The position numbers and the translations under genes were made by a program. The notes below the pieces were generated by a model. The model saw only the letters and a program-made list of their open reading frames with translations. It had not been told where the DNA came from and ran no database searches. Positions 12,401 through 26,600 of a stretch of 64,000 nt of DNA are shown here, piece by piece. Every line of letters starts with the position of its first letter. Position 1 is the first letter of the stretch. This DNA comes from Eledone cirrhosa (taxonomy: Eukaryota; Mollusca; Cephalopoda; Octopoda; Eledonidae), in NCBI GenBank assembly GCA_964016885.1, contig OZ024743.1, positions 165,153,732-165,217,731 of the forward strand, given 5' to 3'.

Positions 12401-15400
12401 AAAGAGAAAACTGCAAACATCCTACATACACAAACTGAAACCTCAGACATCACACTCACAACAAACACCACCATCGCTTCAATCGCCCAAATGCAAACAA
12501 TCACAAGAAATACAAGAACAAAACAAAACACACATTTTGCTCCTGGTAGCACAAAGGCAAAATTTAGAAAAGGAAGGAGAAATATCCCATGCCACCACAT
12601 TTCGCATACCTGAGGACCTAACAATGGTACACATGTGGCTTGGTGCATACAAAGAAATTAAAAAGAGTTTTCCTTGAGACGTGGGGACCCCGAATATGAA
12701 ACCCACTTCATGACTGTTAACGGGGTTCCCAATGGAAACCCCACCAACAATGGAGGTTGAACCACCTGACTCCCACAAGACCCCGGTAGGTAAGTAAACC
12801 TCTCCTTTCTCTCCTTTAGCCTGCCAATATGGCCGTCCTAAGAGTAGGACATTCAACTATTCGTGGCCTGGGTCATCCTGGAAGTAGGGTCGCCTGCTGA
12901 ATGACCTTGCGTTACTAGATATCGATGTGATTGCTATCAGTGAGGACGGGATCTCCAACACATGCGCACTAGCCCCCCATTATTGATGACTATCAAATCT
13001 TCGCATCTCTTAGTCAGCCGGGGAACGGGAGGTGGCATAGCAGTGGTGTTTTGGAAAGGCATAGATCTCAAGGTATAGTCAATCTTCCTAGACCTGAATG
13101 GTAAGTTGGTGGTCTTGGATGTGAGCAACGGTGAAGGTGGTGCCTTTAGACTAGTGGACGTCTACAACCCGACAAGGGCTGGACAGCCGGAATTCTTTAG
13201 GAGACGGAAGCCTTTCTGGGAACATCTCGCCTTTTACTGTTAGTGGGAGACTAGAATGGCATCTTAGACACACACTGGGATTATGTGGGAATAGCTGATA
13301 GAGGCGGGAGGTGCAAAAGCCTCAAGTACCTGATCAGCCAGTTCCAACTGTTTGACAGGTATCGAGTAAATTTACCAAATGCGCCAGTGTGGACCTGGAA
13401 CAACTGCAGAGGGTCATCTAGATCGTCTATAAATAGAATCTTCATTAGGACAATAGATAGGAATAGTGTAGGTTGTCCACTTTTTCAAATGGTCGCCTAT
13501 TCAGATCACAAATTTATGATCTATATGGTTGACCTAGATAAGACACACAGGTAGGACCTGGTTACTGGAAGCTGAACATGTCATTTCCGGCACGTAAGGC
13601 TTACAGGGACCGGGTCAACAATTTAGTTAAGCAAAAGTTGACAGGGGGATCGTCAACAACACGTGGTGGCAGGCTCTCAAAAGATAGATTAGAGTAACTT
13701 TGATAGGTTTTAGCAAAGAAGTAACGTTAGAGAAAAATAGAAAGGAGGGTGAGCTGGAAGGTTAATTAGATGAGGCTATTTGTAGTGGCATTGCAACTGA
13801 TGTGCTAGTGGCGAGAATGGCGTTAGACCATTTCTTCAATGCGAATCGTGAAGTTTGCATTGTCAGAGCTAGGACGTGTGTATTAAGAAACGAGGGAAAC
13901 GAAGCTGTTCGATGAGCCTGCACAGCAGAGCTGCAGAATGGTAACAAAACGACATGGTAACAAAACCACAATTTGGTCTTTGAAGGAGCAAGACAAACAT
14001 GAGTTGAATGATTCCAGGCAGATGTGAGAGGCCTTTCGGAGGGAGTGGGTGGGTCGGATTTCAGTCCCTATATCAACAACCTACCGCTTCTCATGCCAGA
14101 CAATGTTAAGTACTGCAAAAGGCCGAGATTCAGGATGCCCTAGTCGGCTGCAAAAGGCGCAAGTCATCCAGTTTGCATGATCTGCCCTACAAACTTTACA
14201 GGCACATTCAAAACAACACCAATACCACCACCACAACCACCCAAACGAAAATTCGCACAACCTGAACAACCAATAAGACACACCAAACTTTGTGTTAATA
14301 AGAAGAGCTAACCAAGAACTGATGACCCTAATAGCACAAAGTGGGGAAATTGAGAAAGAAGGGGAGATTTTTGCCATCAGTACTTTCAAAGTAACACAAT
14401 CACAGATAATTTTGTGAATGGCACCACAAACATATAAAAAAATTAGATAGAGCTTCCTGAAGGATGGAATCTCAAATATAAAAGCAACAAGCAGGCTTTT
14501 AAATGAATTCCCAAAAGAACACCCATCAGACATGGAGATTGAATCACCAGCCATGGAGATTGAACCACCTGATCTCTAACAGAGCCCAGAGGGTAAGTAG
14601 CCCCACACCTAATTTTTTTCCTCTTTTGATCAACCAGCCAACATGGTTATCTTAAGAATTGGTTACATAAATGTTTGTGGTCAGGAGTTGTCCTGGAAGC
14701 ATGGTCACTTGCTGAATGACCTCAGGTCACTTGATATGGATGTGATTTCTGACACACGCGCACTAGACCCCATTTTTGATGACTATCAGATTTTCACATT
14801 TCTTAGTTGGATGGGAATGGGCGGTGGGGTGGCAGTACTGTTTAGGAAAGGACAATCTTCCTGGACCTGGATGGTGAGTTTGTGGTCCTGGATGTGAACA
14901 ATAGCGAAGGTGGGGCTGGACGGCCAGACTTCTTTAGGCACCCAGAAGCCTTTCTGGTAACATCTCACCCTTTACTGGGATTGTGTGGGAGTAGCTGATT
15001 GGAGCAGGGGTGCAAAAGCCTAAAGTACCTGATCAGCCAGTTCCAACTGTCTGATGTTATCGGCCTTTTGCAGCACTCAGCATAGGCAGGTGAGAGTTGC
15101 GGAAGGCCATCAAGGTAGGAATTGATGTCTTCTACCATCTCTCCCCCGAACAGCCAAAAGGCTGTACACATCTGCCTGGAATTGTTCGGCATGTGTTCAT
15201 CTCAGTGCGCCAGTGTTGACCTGGACCAACTGCATAGGGTAATCTAGATCGTATATAGATAGGTTTTCCACATTTCCAAATGATTGCCTATTCAAATTTG
15301 GGATCTGCACAGAATATGTAAGCTAGACTTGGTTACTGGAAGCTGAACATGTCATTCCTGGTGCATAAAGCCGAGAGCGGATCACCACTTTAGTTAAGTG

Positions 15401-18400
15401 TAAGTTGACAGGGGGAGGGGTCATCAACAGCAGGTGGTGGAGTGCTCTCAAGAGTGAGATTGGAGAAGTTCCAATGGGTTTTAGTAAAGTAGTATTAGAA
15501 AAAAATAGAAAGGAGGGGAGCTGGTAGCTAAGTTAGTTGAGGCAATAAGAAGTGGCATTACAACTAACGTGCTAGCAGCGAGAATGCCATTAGACCATTT
15601 CTTCAATGCAAAACACGAAGGTTTGCATTGTCAGAGCTAGACACATGCTCTAAGAAAAGAAAGCACAAAAGCTATTCGATGGGCCTGAGTGACAGAGGCA
15701 CAGAGTGGTAGCAAAATAGACCGAGATGAACACATGCCGAACAATTCCAGGCAGATGTGTACAGCCTTTTGGCTGTTCGGGGGAGAGATGGTAGAAGACA
15801 TCAATTCCTACCTTGATGGCCTTCCGCAACTCTCACCTGCCTATGCTGAATGCTGCAAAAGGCCGATAACATCAGCCAAGATTTGGAATACCCTGATCAG
15901 TTGCATGAGGCGTAAGTCACCTGGTTTGGATAGTCTGCCCAAGTTTTACATAGATATGCCAGACTTGTTCTTCGATCTCCTTGAAGCGATCTACTGCAAC
16001 TGGCAGCAGACCAGGAATATTCCCAGTTCTGTGAGTCGAGTCATAGTAACACTGATTAGGAAAGATGAGAACAAGGCAGCTGGCTTTGTGTCCTGTCTTC
16101 AGAGGCTGGATCACTGCAATGCACAGAGGCATCTGCTTGGTGGTCAACGTAAATGGCCACCTTTCGGAACTGTTTTAGATCACGCAATCAGTCTGTGAAC
16201 AGTGCCCTCTCTCCTCCCTTCTGTACATATTGACTCCCAAGCCTTTACTGGAGAAGCTAGAGCTGTTGCAGGGCATCCCGCTCAAACCTGGACATAGAAG
16301 GGCTGCGTCAGCATATGCTAATGACACCACCGTGATGGTGTCAAACACCTCGGAGATCGAGGTGGTTGGCACCTTCTTAGAAGAATATGAAAGGTTCATG
16401 GGAGCAAAACTGAACCTAGAAAAGTCAGTGGGTTTGCAACTCAGCACCTGGAGAAACACATCTGTGCTGTTCAACAGCGTCGTTGGACACTGGATGGATG
16501 GATCGGTGAAGTTGCTCTGGGTCTGGTTCAAGAACTGTGACGAGGTAATGAGCAGGATGGCCACTCTCACTCAGAAATGGGCTGAGAAAAATCTATCCCT
16601 AAAAAGTCAGGTGAAGGTGGTGAATGCGTACAACACATCTGTCATTTATTACCGCCTGACAGTCGTGTCTTGCCCCCATCTGCACCTCATCAAATTGGAA
16701 CGCCTGCTATTCAACTTTTTGTAGAAGGGACAGGTGCCACAGGGAGGTGATCTATTTTCTGCCAACACCCTCTATGCAGTGGGATGGGTGTGCCATGGAT
16801 GATTATACACAAACATGGCTGATGCTGTGGCATCTTCAGATATTCTTAAATGATGAACAGGTGTGGTCACCGTTTCTGAGACCATGACTGAGCGCACTCT
16901 AGAGTTCCATAGAGGATTAGTGGTGGGCACGTGCGACGAGGCTCTGAGTGTCAATGAAATCAAACTGACCAGTCTGTTTTGGAGGACTTTCGAGCTGGGG
17001 ACTATGGATAACTTCCAGAAATCCCTTGCTTGACAATGCTACCAGGGGGCACTGCCAGTTTGAGATAAACTCTACAAGCATGGAAGTGCAGTCAGACAGA
17101 CCGGTCCAAGATGCACACAGAGTGATGAAACTATTCTGCATGTACTCATCCAGTGTCTGTGCATTAATGACTTGTGGAGCTATGTTGAACAGCTGTTATC
17201 ATGTGTGGGACTGATCCGGCTATCAACCAAGGCCATCGTGAAGATCGCCCCGCCGCATTCTTTTGGCCGGGATGGGCAGGAAGTTTTCCTGTCTAATGGC
17301 TGTAGCAAAAGAGGTCATGTGGTGGACGAGGCTGAAAGGACTGAAGACACACTCTTTCTCTTCAGCCAATCCCTCATCAACGTTTTCAAGTTTCGCTTGG
17401 AAAGGAAGGTAAAGGTGAAGAGAGAAGTACTGCCCTGCAGTACATTTGATGGGTGAATGTTGAGAGGATACCCATGAAAATGGGCCTACTTTGAACATGT
17501 GCCTGTAAGCTGGTTGATTTGGAGAGGAAAGGGGCACCCTCCTTGGGTGCTCGTGGAGCATCAGGTGGTTCAGGATTGGTGGGGTTCCTGAGTTGCACCT
17601 GGATGGTTCTCCTATTGGGGAATTTGTATTGTTATAATTCTTTTGTTTACTGTTATTTATTCATTTGTTTTTAGTCAATTTTATTGTAAACCTCCATGGT
17701 CCTTGTCTATTATATTGTCCCCTATATGTAGGCCAAAAAAGAAATTATTATTATTATTTACAGCATAGAGTTACGACTTTTTGTTCTGAGTTCAAATTCT
17801 GCTGAGGTTAGTTTTGCCTTGCATCCTTACAGGGTCGATAAAATAAAGTACCAGCATTGGACTGGGACTGATTTAATCGACTTACCCCTCCCCTTCAAAT
17901 TGCTGGCCTTGTGCCTAAAGTAGAAACAATTATTATCATGATTGTTATATCATAATCATTATCGAAGACGACGTGGAGCTATAAAGAAGTACAACATCCT
18001 AAGCAATGTTGTTCTTATAGTTATCAGAACAAGCATCTAATCACTCACTCAATCAATTACACAGTAATATTTCTGAAAGAAACGTTAATCAATAATAAAA
18101 TATACAAGTTAGAGGAAACAGCATATCAAAACAAAGAAAATCAAAGCAAAAAATAAAAATAAACACACACACAAATGTAATACAATTCAAATAAACAAGA
18201 ATTTTTATTTTTTCACCTCTTTTCTTGTCGCTTTTCCAGCTTCTTCCATTAATTCATCAACTACTTTCTGTAAATGATTGATTTGTTCTTGTTTCTGGGA
18301 AGAAACTTCTTTAGCCTGCAGCAAAGATAGAAAAAGATTTACAAACAGCAAAAGATTTTACTAAACAGAAACATTAACACTTAAGAATTAACAACAAAAA

Positions 18401-21400
18401 AAGAAAAGAAAAGGATCAGTCACAAATAAATAACAAAAGTTATAGAACTTGTTTGCTATGTACTCTTGGGTCCCAAATAATAGTGGGGATTGGAATAAGC
18501 GCAGGAGATGGAATCGATAGTTTTTCTAAGTTAACTCTCTTGATATTTTTTTAAATACAGAATTAGTTGTTTAGTTTACATAGTGAAAACCCAATCCATC
18601 CTATTTATTTTATAACATATGGGATTTCTTGTAATGTTCTTTTTTTGTCATCTATAATGCTTTTTAATGTCTAAAGAAAATCAATTGTCTTCTTCTCCCA
18701 CTGATTCCTGTCAGAAGCAAGTCCCCAACTGATTTGGCTGGATCCCCAAGCGAGACCAGCCTAGCTCATGGATGTTATCCAAACATCTTGCTCAGGGATA
18801 CCCCTGGGTCTCCTGCCAGTTGATTTTGACTCTAAAATTTATCCAGCAATTCTTTCCCCGAGACATTCTAACCACATGCCTATAGTATTGGAACTGTGAT
18901 CTCTTAATTCAGAAAAGTAGCGGCTCTACCTAGAGTGACTCTCTGATCTCTGAGCTATGCACTCTATTGAGTATCATTACTCCAAAGACCCTTTGGGGGA
19001 ACCCCATTTCGGCTGCTTGTATTCTTTCAGTCATTACCTAAGATTCATGACCATATGTAAGGATTGGCATGAATACTAATTTGAAGATAGTTTGGCTTTG
19101 ACACCTACCGCTCTTCTGATGACTGAATGCAGAAGCTGGCACATTACTGTACTAGCTCTTGCAATTCTTGCACTTAATTCAGCCTCCTCCCTTCCATCAC
19201 ATGTGAACATAGCCCCAAGATACTTGAACATCTCCCCCTGCTTCAGTGGAACTCCACTCACATATAGTGTGTTCTGCGCAGGCCTCCTTGAGAGGACAAG
19301 TGTCTCAGTTTTTGCAGCACAGATTTTCATACCAGCCATGCAGCACTCAGCATCAAACCTAGTGAGTGCAAGTCAGCAATCACCTTCTATCGAGTTAAAT
19401 AACACCATGTCGTCTGCAAATTCCAGCCAACTGATTTTATACCTGCCAGTCATGATACCACTTTCAACCTGGTTGCGCATGTCAATCCTGTTCATGAAAA
19501 TAATGAACAAGTGAGGTGATAGTACACACCCTTGATAGAGTCCGACTCCGACATTGAATGGTTTCGACTTAGCACCATTTATCCGAACACAAATACTCAA
19601 GTATTTGTATAAAGACATCAGGGCAGCAAGAAGCTGACCATCAATTCCATACTCCTGCACAACCTGCCACAGTAGGTCCCGTGGAACACAGTCATACGCT
19701 TTCTTCAGGTCAACAAAACATGAATATACTTCTTGGCAATACTACCACGATTTCTCGAATACCTGCTGCAGTGTAAATATTTGGTCAGCTGTGCTGCGTC
19801 CGGGGCAAAAACTGTACTGGTCATCAGCTAGCTTGGACACAACAATCTACCTGCATCTCTTTTGCCGGACACTTAGCATAGACTTTACTGGGGAGGCTTA
19901 ACAAGATCCCTCTACTTGGAACAATCTCTCTTGTCTCTCTTGATTCTTTTTTCAAAATCAGAATTAGTCGTTTAGTTTGCATACTGAAACCCCTACCCAT
20001 CTTATTTATTTTATAACGTATGAGATTTCTTGTAATGTTCTTTTTTTGTCATATATAATGCTTTTTAATGTCTAAAGAAAATCAATTGTTGCAGGAATGC
20101 TACCACGTAAAATGAAATTTCACCGGCGATAGATTAGCAAAATTCAACAAGCAGGGGGCAGAGTGGGAGTGAAATAAGAGTGGGGTGTTGGGAAAAATTT
20201 GACAAATTAAGTCTGTGTGTGGGGGAATTATTTGAGACACGAGAGTAAATTCCCTGCTCCCACTTTTATTTTGGAAAATGAAATACACAGCTCATACTTA
20301 TTATGCAAGTTTAGCTGGCTTCATACGAGGTTTCATCTTATTGAAGGTTTCTCAGATAGGGGGTCCAGCCCTATCACGCACGCACATGAAATGATGTACC
20401 TTGCTCAAGAACACACAGCCTTATGATCATGAGTCCAATATCCTAACCATTAGGCCATGCACCTTAACAATTCCAAAACAAATATTAACAGTAAGGAAAA
20501 AAAGATCAGTCACAAAAAAATACCAAAAATTTATATGGGACCCACTTGCTATATACCCACCTCCTTTCATTTTGATAAGGATTCAGTGTTATTCTTGCTT
20601 CACCTTGTGTTTCCAATATACTTATCAATTTATTTTGGTGGGCTTCATTTTACTTTTTACATTTTTACTGTCTTTGGTCATTAGACAGTGGCCATACAGG
20701 GATTTAGTAGATCATATCGCCCCCAGTAAATATTTTTTTAGGTCTGGTACTTATTTTCTCGATCTCTTTTTTGTCAAACCACTAAATTACGGACATAAAC
20801 ACAAACACATACGAACACACATGCATGAGGATCCATCAGTTGTGTCAAGGACATGGCAATCTCCTTATGCTGTGAAGTGGTTGGTGATAGGAAGGGTATA
20901 CAGCTGTAGAAAGCTTTACAAATAAAGGGCTGGATGGCCCCTTCAGTTATGTCAAAACATAACTTCCCTAGTGCTGGTGCCACAATAAAACACACTCAAT
21001 AGAACAGGGAACCATATGTAAACAAGAATGTGGGTACCTGGCCTGTCTGGGATGTCAGTAAACCCACTTTAGTACTGACTCGGTTTGTGAAGACCTATCC
21101 AACCCTGGCTAACAGAGAAAGCAAACGTTAAATGATGATGGTGATGATAAGCTTCTGTAGTTTCCATCTATCAAATTCCACTCACAAGTCATTGGTCAAC
21201 TTGAGGCAATGGTAGAAGACACTTGCCCAAAGTGCCATATAGCAGGACTGAACCCAGAACTATGTGGCTGCAAATTGGATTCCTTAGCCACACAACCATG
21301 CCTACACCCATATATGTAAATAGCATATTTTATACTATGTTCATAATTTCCAACCTTTCACACCATTTTAATGTTGCAATGTAGAGTAAGAAGAATCCCA

Positions 21401-23607
21401 AACTACTTCAGCTTATAAATGCTCCCCCCACTCTCTTTCTCATCATCGTTTAATATCTGTTTTCTTGGCTAGCAAGGGTTGGACATGTCATCAGAGACCA
21501 GTCAATACTCAAGTGGAGACTCTGACCTCCAGGTGAGTAGGAAGTCTGACATATGATCCTCCACTCTACTAGGTGAATTTTATCCTGACACCAACACTAG
21601 GGAAGTTGTCATGTCTAAGAGTTGACTGAAGAGTTCCCCTGACTCTTTGGTAAGTTTTCTTTGGCTGGGTCAATTCAAGTTGAAGCTGGTAGATGGGTTT
21701 TCACCAGTAAGGCATGTTAACAATTCTTTGTCATCTCTGTTAAGTTCGGCTCTCACTATTCCAGTGTCTATCTTGCTTTCTGGTGCAAACAAAGTCTATT
21801 TGGCTTAAATGCCCCCCTGATTAGCAGGTAATCAGGTGGGCTGGCTGGTTTCCTGCAGTTGCAGATAGTTAAATCACAAGCATCACAGAACTCCAGAAGA
21901 CTTGGCTCCTCCTCATTTCTTATACCATACCTGCCAATCGTTTTTGTCTTGAAACAAAATGTATTTTATGCTCAGTCAACCTTGCTGCCTGTGTCTCTGG
22001 TGAATACCCATGGAATTAAAAAGAAACAAAACAACAACCACGAATAGATAAGTCTATCCGAGTTATATTTGGAATTAACTTCTCTCAACTCTCTCTCCCT
22101 CCTTTCTATGGTTCTCTATTTTCAATTATTTCAATGTTTTGAATGCTTTTTAAATGCTTTGGTCTCTCGCAAAATAAAACCCAGCCTTGGATCTATCATC
22201 TCTGCATCCCTCCCACCCACCACCTTCCAGTTAGCTGTTGTGGTAGACATGGCTTTCACCCACCCTTCCTTCTGGTCTCCAAATTATGAGCAAGATGTGG
22301 CCCAGCCAACTGGCCTATCCCTCCTCATAATGGTGCCATCCAGTTCCAGGCTCCCAAACTGTGGTCCTGCTGTGTGAATGGTTCGATGTGGCCAAACGGC
22401 CTGTCCTTCCTCCAGTTACCCACTGTAAATGTGGTTGCTGTCAGGAAGGGCATCCAGCTGTAAAAGCCCCAGCCAAATTTATAATAGTCCCATCAAAGTA
22501 TAGTGACAAAAAGCACCTAATACACACTCTAAATGTGGTTGGCATTAGGAATGGCATCCAACTGTAGAAACCAAGCCAGAATCAGTTCTGTATGAGCAAG
22601 GCACAGTCACCTGATCTGACTTGTCTCACAAAAGTTAAAATGGTGATGATGATGATGTATCCATATGTTGCTAGATGAAGGAGTGGAAACAGGTTTCGTG
22701 TGAGCAACAGATGACATATGGTCATAATCTGCCTTTGCATATACCTACAGTCACCCCCCCCCCCCCCCCCCCCACCACCACACTTCATATACATGTATGG
22801 GAGCGACATGTCAACATAGGTCAGTGAGAATTTATAAGATAGAATACTTTCAGGTCCTAAATAATAGGAAAGGGGTAGAAAATTGGTAATTTTTTTATTG
22901 GTTGTCTCCGTTGATTTTTAAAAAAAAACAGAATTAGTCATTTAGTTTACATATTGAGACCCCCAACCCATCCTATTTATTTTATAACGTATAAGATTTC
23001 TTGTAATGTTCTTTTTTTTTTGTCATAATGTTTTGTATAATGTTTTTTAATGTCTAAAGGAAATTAATTGTTGCAGGAACGCTACTGCTTAATATAAAAT
23101 TCTGCCAGAGATAGATTAGCAAACTTTAATAAGCATAGGGAAGGGGGATGGCATTATTCAAAACCTGAGTATATATAGCCTCTCTATACTCAATTGGGGT
23201 GGATGGGGGAACAGTTTATTGAAACGTCAGCAGTGTGAGATGTGCATTCTCTAGCTAAGACATTAATAGATAATTGTGCCCTAATTTTGAAAGGCTTCTT
23301 AAATAATAAGCAGATTTTAAAATAGTGGTAAACAGTTTTTAAATATTAAGTCAGATAGTTTTAAGCATATCAGTTCGTTTTGAATGGTGGTAAACAGTGT
23401 ACATTTAAATGATAATAATAATTATTATTATTTTTACTTTTAGCACAAGGCCAGCAATTATCCCAGTGTATTACTGGTACTTTATTTGATCGACCCTGTA
23501 AGGATGAAAGTTAACCTTGGCGAGATTTGAACTCAGACCATAAAGGGCCGTAACTTGCTGCAAAGCATGGCATCCGACCCTCTACCGATACTGCCAATCC
23601 ACCACCC

Positions 23608-23651
<44 letters not shown>

Positions 23652-26600
23652 TAACATCATATTAAGGCCTAACCAGTTTGCCCTAAATCCCATCAAATTC
23701 TTGATTATTTAAAAAATGATAGTGTTAATAATCAATATACACTTGTGGACAGATTGTTATAAAAATTTACAGTATTGGAGTAAAGACTTATTAATGTGCT
23801 GTTTTGTACTTTTTTAAAAATGGCTTGCTTACATTTTAACTGCAGCAGGCCTTCAAGTGGTACAGAATGTTAAGAGTTAAATTAAGTGATGCCATTGTAC
23901 TTGCATGCACACACCCTAACATGGAAACACACACACACAATCAATTTTCTAAAAATTTTTTTACCAAATCTTTATCTAGAATTGCATTTTCTACAATTTG
24001 TTGAGCATTTTTCCTGTCTTCCGCCATATTCTGGATTTGTTTTTCCAAGTTGGAACTGTAAACATCAACCAAAAATAATATATATAATAAATAAGTTGTC
24101 ATTGTTCAAGATTCTTAAATACATGGAAAAAAATTTCTGATATACAAAAAGATGTAATGGTCATCTCTGGAACAGCTTTAATCATAGGTATGCATCATGA
24201 GTGCTGAACAATATTTATAAAATTATAAAATGAGAAAAGTATATTTCAAGAGGGGATAATGTAGCGATGATAACAATGAAAACATGAAAGTTTACTAGTA
24301 TCTCTGCCTTAAGATAAATGAAGTTCTTTCTTTCTTCTTGTGTTTTTTTTCTTCTTCTGGTTTTAGGTATTGAACTCGAGGCATGCTTTCAAAGGATTTA
24401 ATTGATCATATTGGCCCCAGAACTTTTTATTTAAAGTCTGGTACTTATTTTATTGATCATTATTTCTTGAACTGCTAATTCATTGGATACAGACAAACAG
24501 TAAACAGACACACACACATATATATGATGGACTTTTGTATAGTTTCCATCTATGAAATTTCACTTACAAGACATTGATCAACCTGAAACTGTAGTAGGAA
24601 ACATGTGCCCAAGGTGCCACACAATGGGACTGAACCAAAATCTGAACACGTTGCCATGCCTGTGTCCATTCATATTATTTAAAAGGTAAAAGAAGAATTG
24701 CAAGAGATATTTGATTTTTTTTTTTAAGTTACCAAATTACCATTTATCTTGCTGCAGAATAATCCACTTTTCAAGTTCTGAATTTTTATCTTTCAATTGA
24801 TTCAGTTCTTCAGTTTGAGTTTTTAACCTGGAAATATAAATGTATCATGATCACCATCATCATCATTCTAGTTTAATCCTTTTGGGACCACATTTTAAAA
24901 AAGAATATACTGTTTTGTTTTTTTTTTCTGCTTTTTTGCACTCAGTTTCATTTCAGCCATGATCAGTATCAAACCATGACTCAGCATCAAACCTATCAAG
25001 TGCAAGTCGGAGATCACCTTCTGACAAGTTAAATAATACCATGTCGTCTGCAAATTCCAACTAACTGATCCTACACCTGCCAGTCATGATACCACTTTCA
25101 ACCTGGCTGAGCATGTTAATCCTGTTCATGAAAATAATGAACAGGAAAGGTGATAGTCCGCACCCCTGGGGAAGTCCGACTCCCACATTGAATGGTTTCG
25201 ATTTAGCACCATTTATCCAAGCACAAATACTTGGGCATTCCTATAGACATCAGAGCAAGAAACTGATCATACTTCTGCAGTATCATACCTCCACAGGAAC
25301 TCCTGATAAACGTGGTTATTTGCTTATTCAAAGTCTACAAAACAAGAATACACCTCTTGGCAGTACTCACATGATTTCTCAAAGGCCTGCTGCAGTGTGG
25401 ATATTTGGTCAACTGTGCTGCATTTGGACTGAAAACTACACTGCTCATCAGCTAACTTGCACTCGACAATCTCCTTACATCTCTTTGCCAGACACTTAGC
25501 ATAGACTTTACCGGGGAGACTTACCAAGAAGATTCCTTTATAATAGGAGCAATTTCTTTTGTCTCCCTTTTTGAAAATTGGGATTATCATTCCAGATTGC
25601 CATTGCTTAGGTGCCATTCCAGAGATTCAGGCCACCCAGCACACATGAGTCAGCCAGAGAATACCTTCTCTATTTAAAGCTTTTAACATCTCAGGCAGAA
25701 TTTCATCCTCCTGAGCAACCTTACCACATTTGAGTTCTTTAATTGCTTTTGTGAGATCAGCCCCCGAGAGATTAGTCATTGCTCCCAGATGCACCTCATG
25801 TACATCAGAATATGCTGTTGTGATTGGGTTTAGGAGGCAAGCAAATTATTCTCTCCATCTTGCAAAGATGAACCTCTCTTATGAAGTTGGCAGATGGTCT
25901 GCCTCAATGCTTTATTTACTGATCTGAAGTCAGATTCCAACTTAACCCCAAAGTCCTCCATTGGACACCTTTACTGTCTCTGCTGCAATTCTTCATGCAT
26001 GCTTGTACTGCAAATACGAGAAGGAGGACATATTTCCAAGCCAAGCTTTGTAGGCCTCCTTCTTTGCTCAGATGGCATCTTTCACCTCTTGCAAAGACTG
26101 AGACATTCGTCCCTTCTAGGAAGCCTGTGCAGTGCACTCTACATGTGACTGGAGTTCCACTGAAGCAGGTGGAGAAGTTTAAGTGTCTCAAGGCCATGTT
26201 CATGAGTGATGGAAGGCAGGCGGCTAAATTAAGTGCAAGAATTTCAGGAGCTGGTGCAGTAATGTGCCAGCTTCCTCATTCAGTCATCAGAAGGGAAGTA
26301 GGTGTCAAAACCAAACTATCTTATTCATTCCAACCCTTACCTATGGTCATGGATCTTGGATAATGACCAAAAAAACACAATCGCAAATACAAGTGGCCGA
26401 AATGGGGTTCCTCTGAAGAGTTTGGTAGAGCCGCTGCTTCTCTGAATTGAGAGATCACAACTCTGATACTATGGGCATGTAGTTAGAATATATCAGGAAA
26501 GAATTGCTGGACAGAAATTTTACGGGTAAAACCAACCAGCAACAGATCCAGACGTAGACCCTAAGCCAGATGGTTGGATAACATCCATGAGCTTGGCTAG

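Larger units (their letters stand above)
14205..17757 (+). mobile_element. CCHC/AP-endonuclease LINE (L1/Tx1-like), copy B
   Basis: Starts inside the 3' part of ORF1 and repeats the layout of copy A. Endonuclease start at 14643 ([33 protein letters not shown]). RT in 15689-16198 ([19 protein letters not shown]) and 16230-16724, where the catalytic box reads [10 protein letters not shown], i.e. the first Asp of YADD is Asn. The 3' end is at about 17757 after TGTAGGCCAAAAAAGAAATTATTATTATT. Contains an internal 151-bp inverted duplication. Confidence 0.75.
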
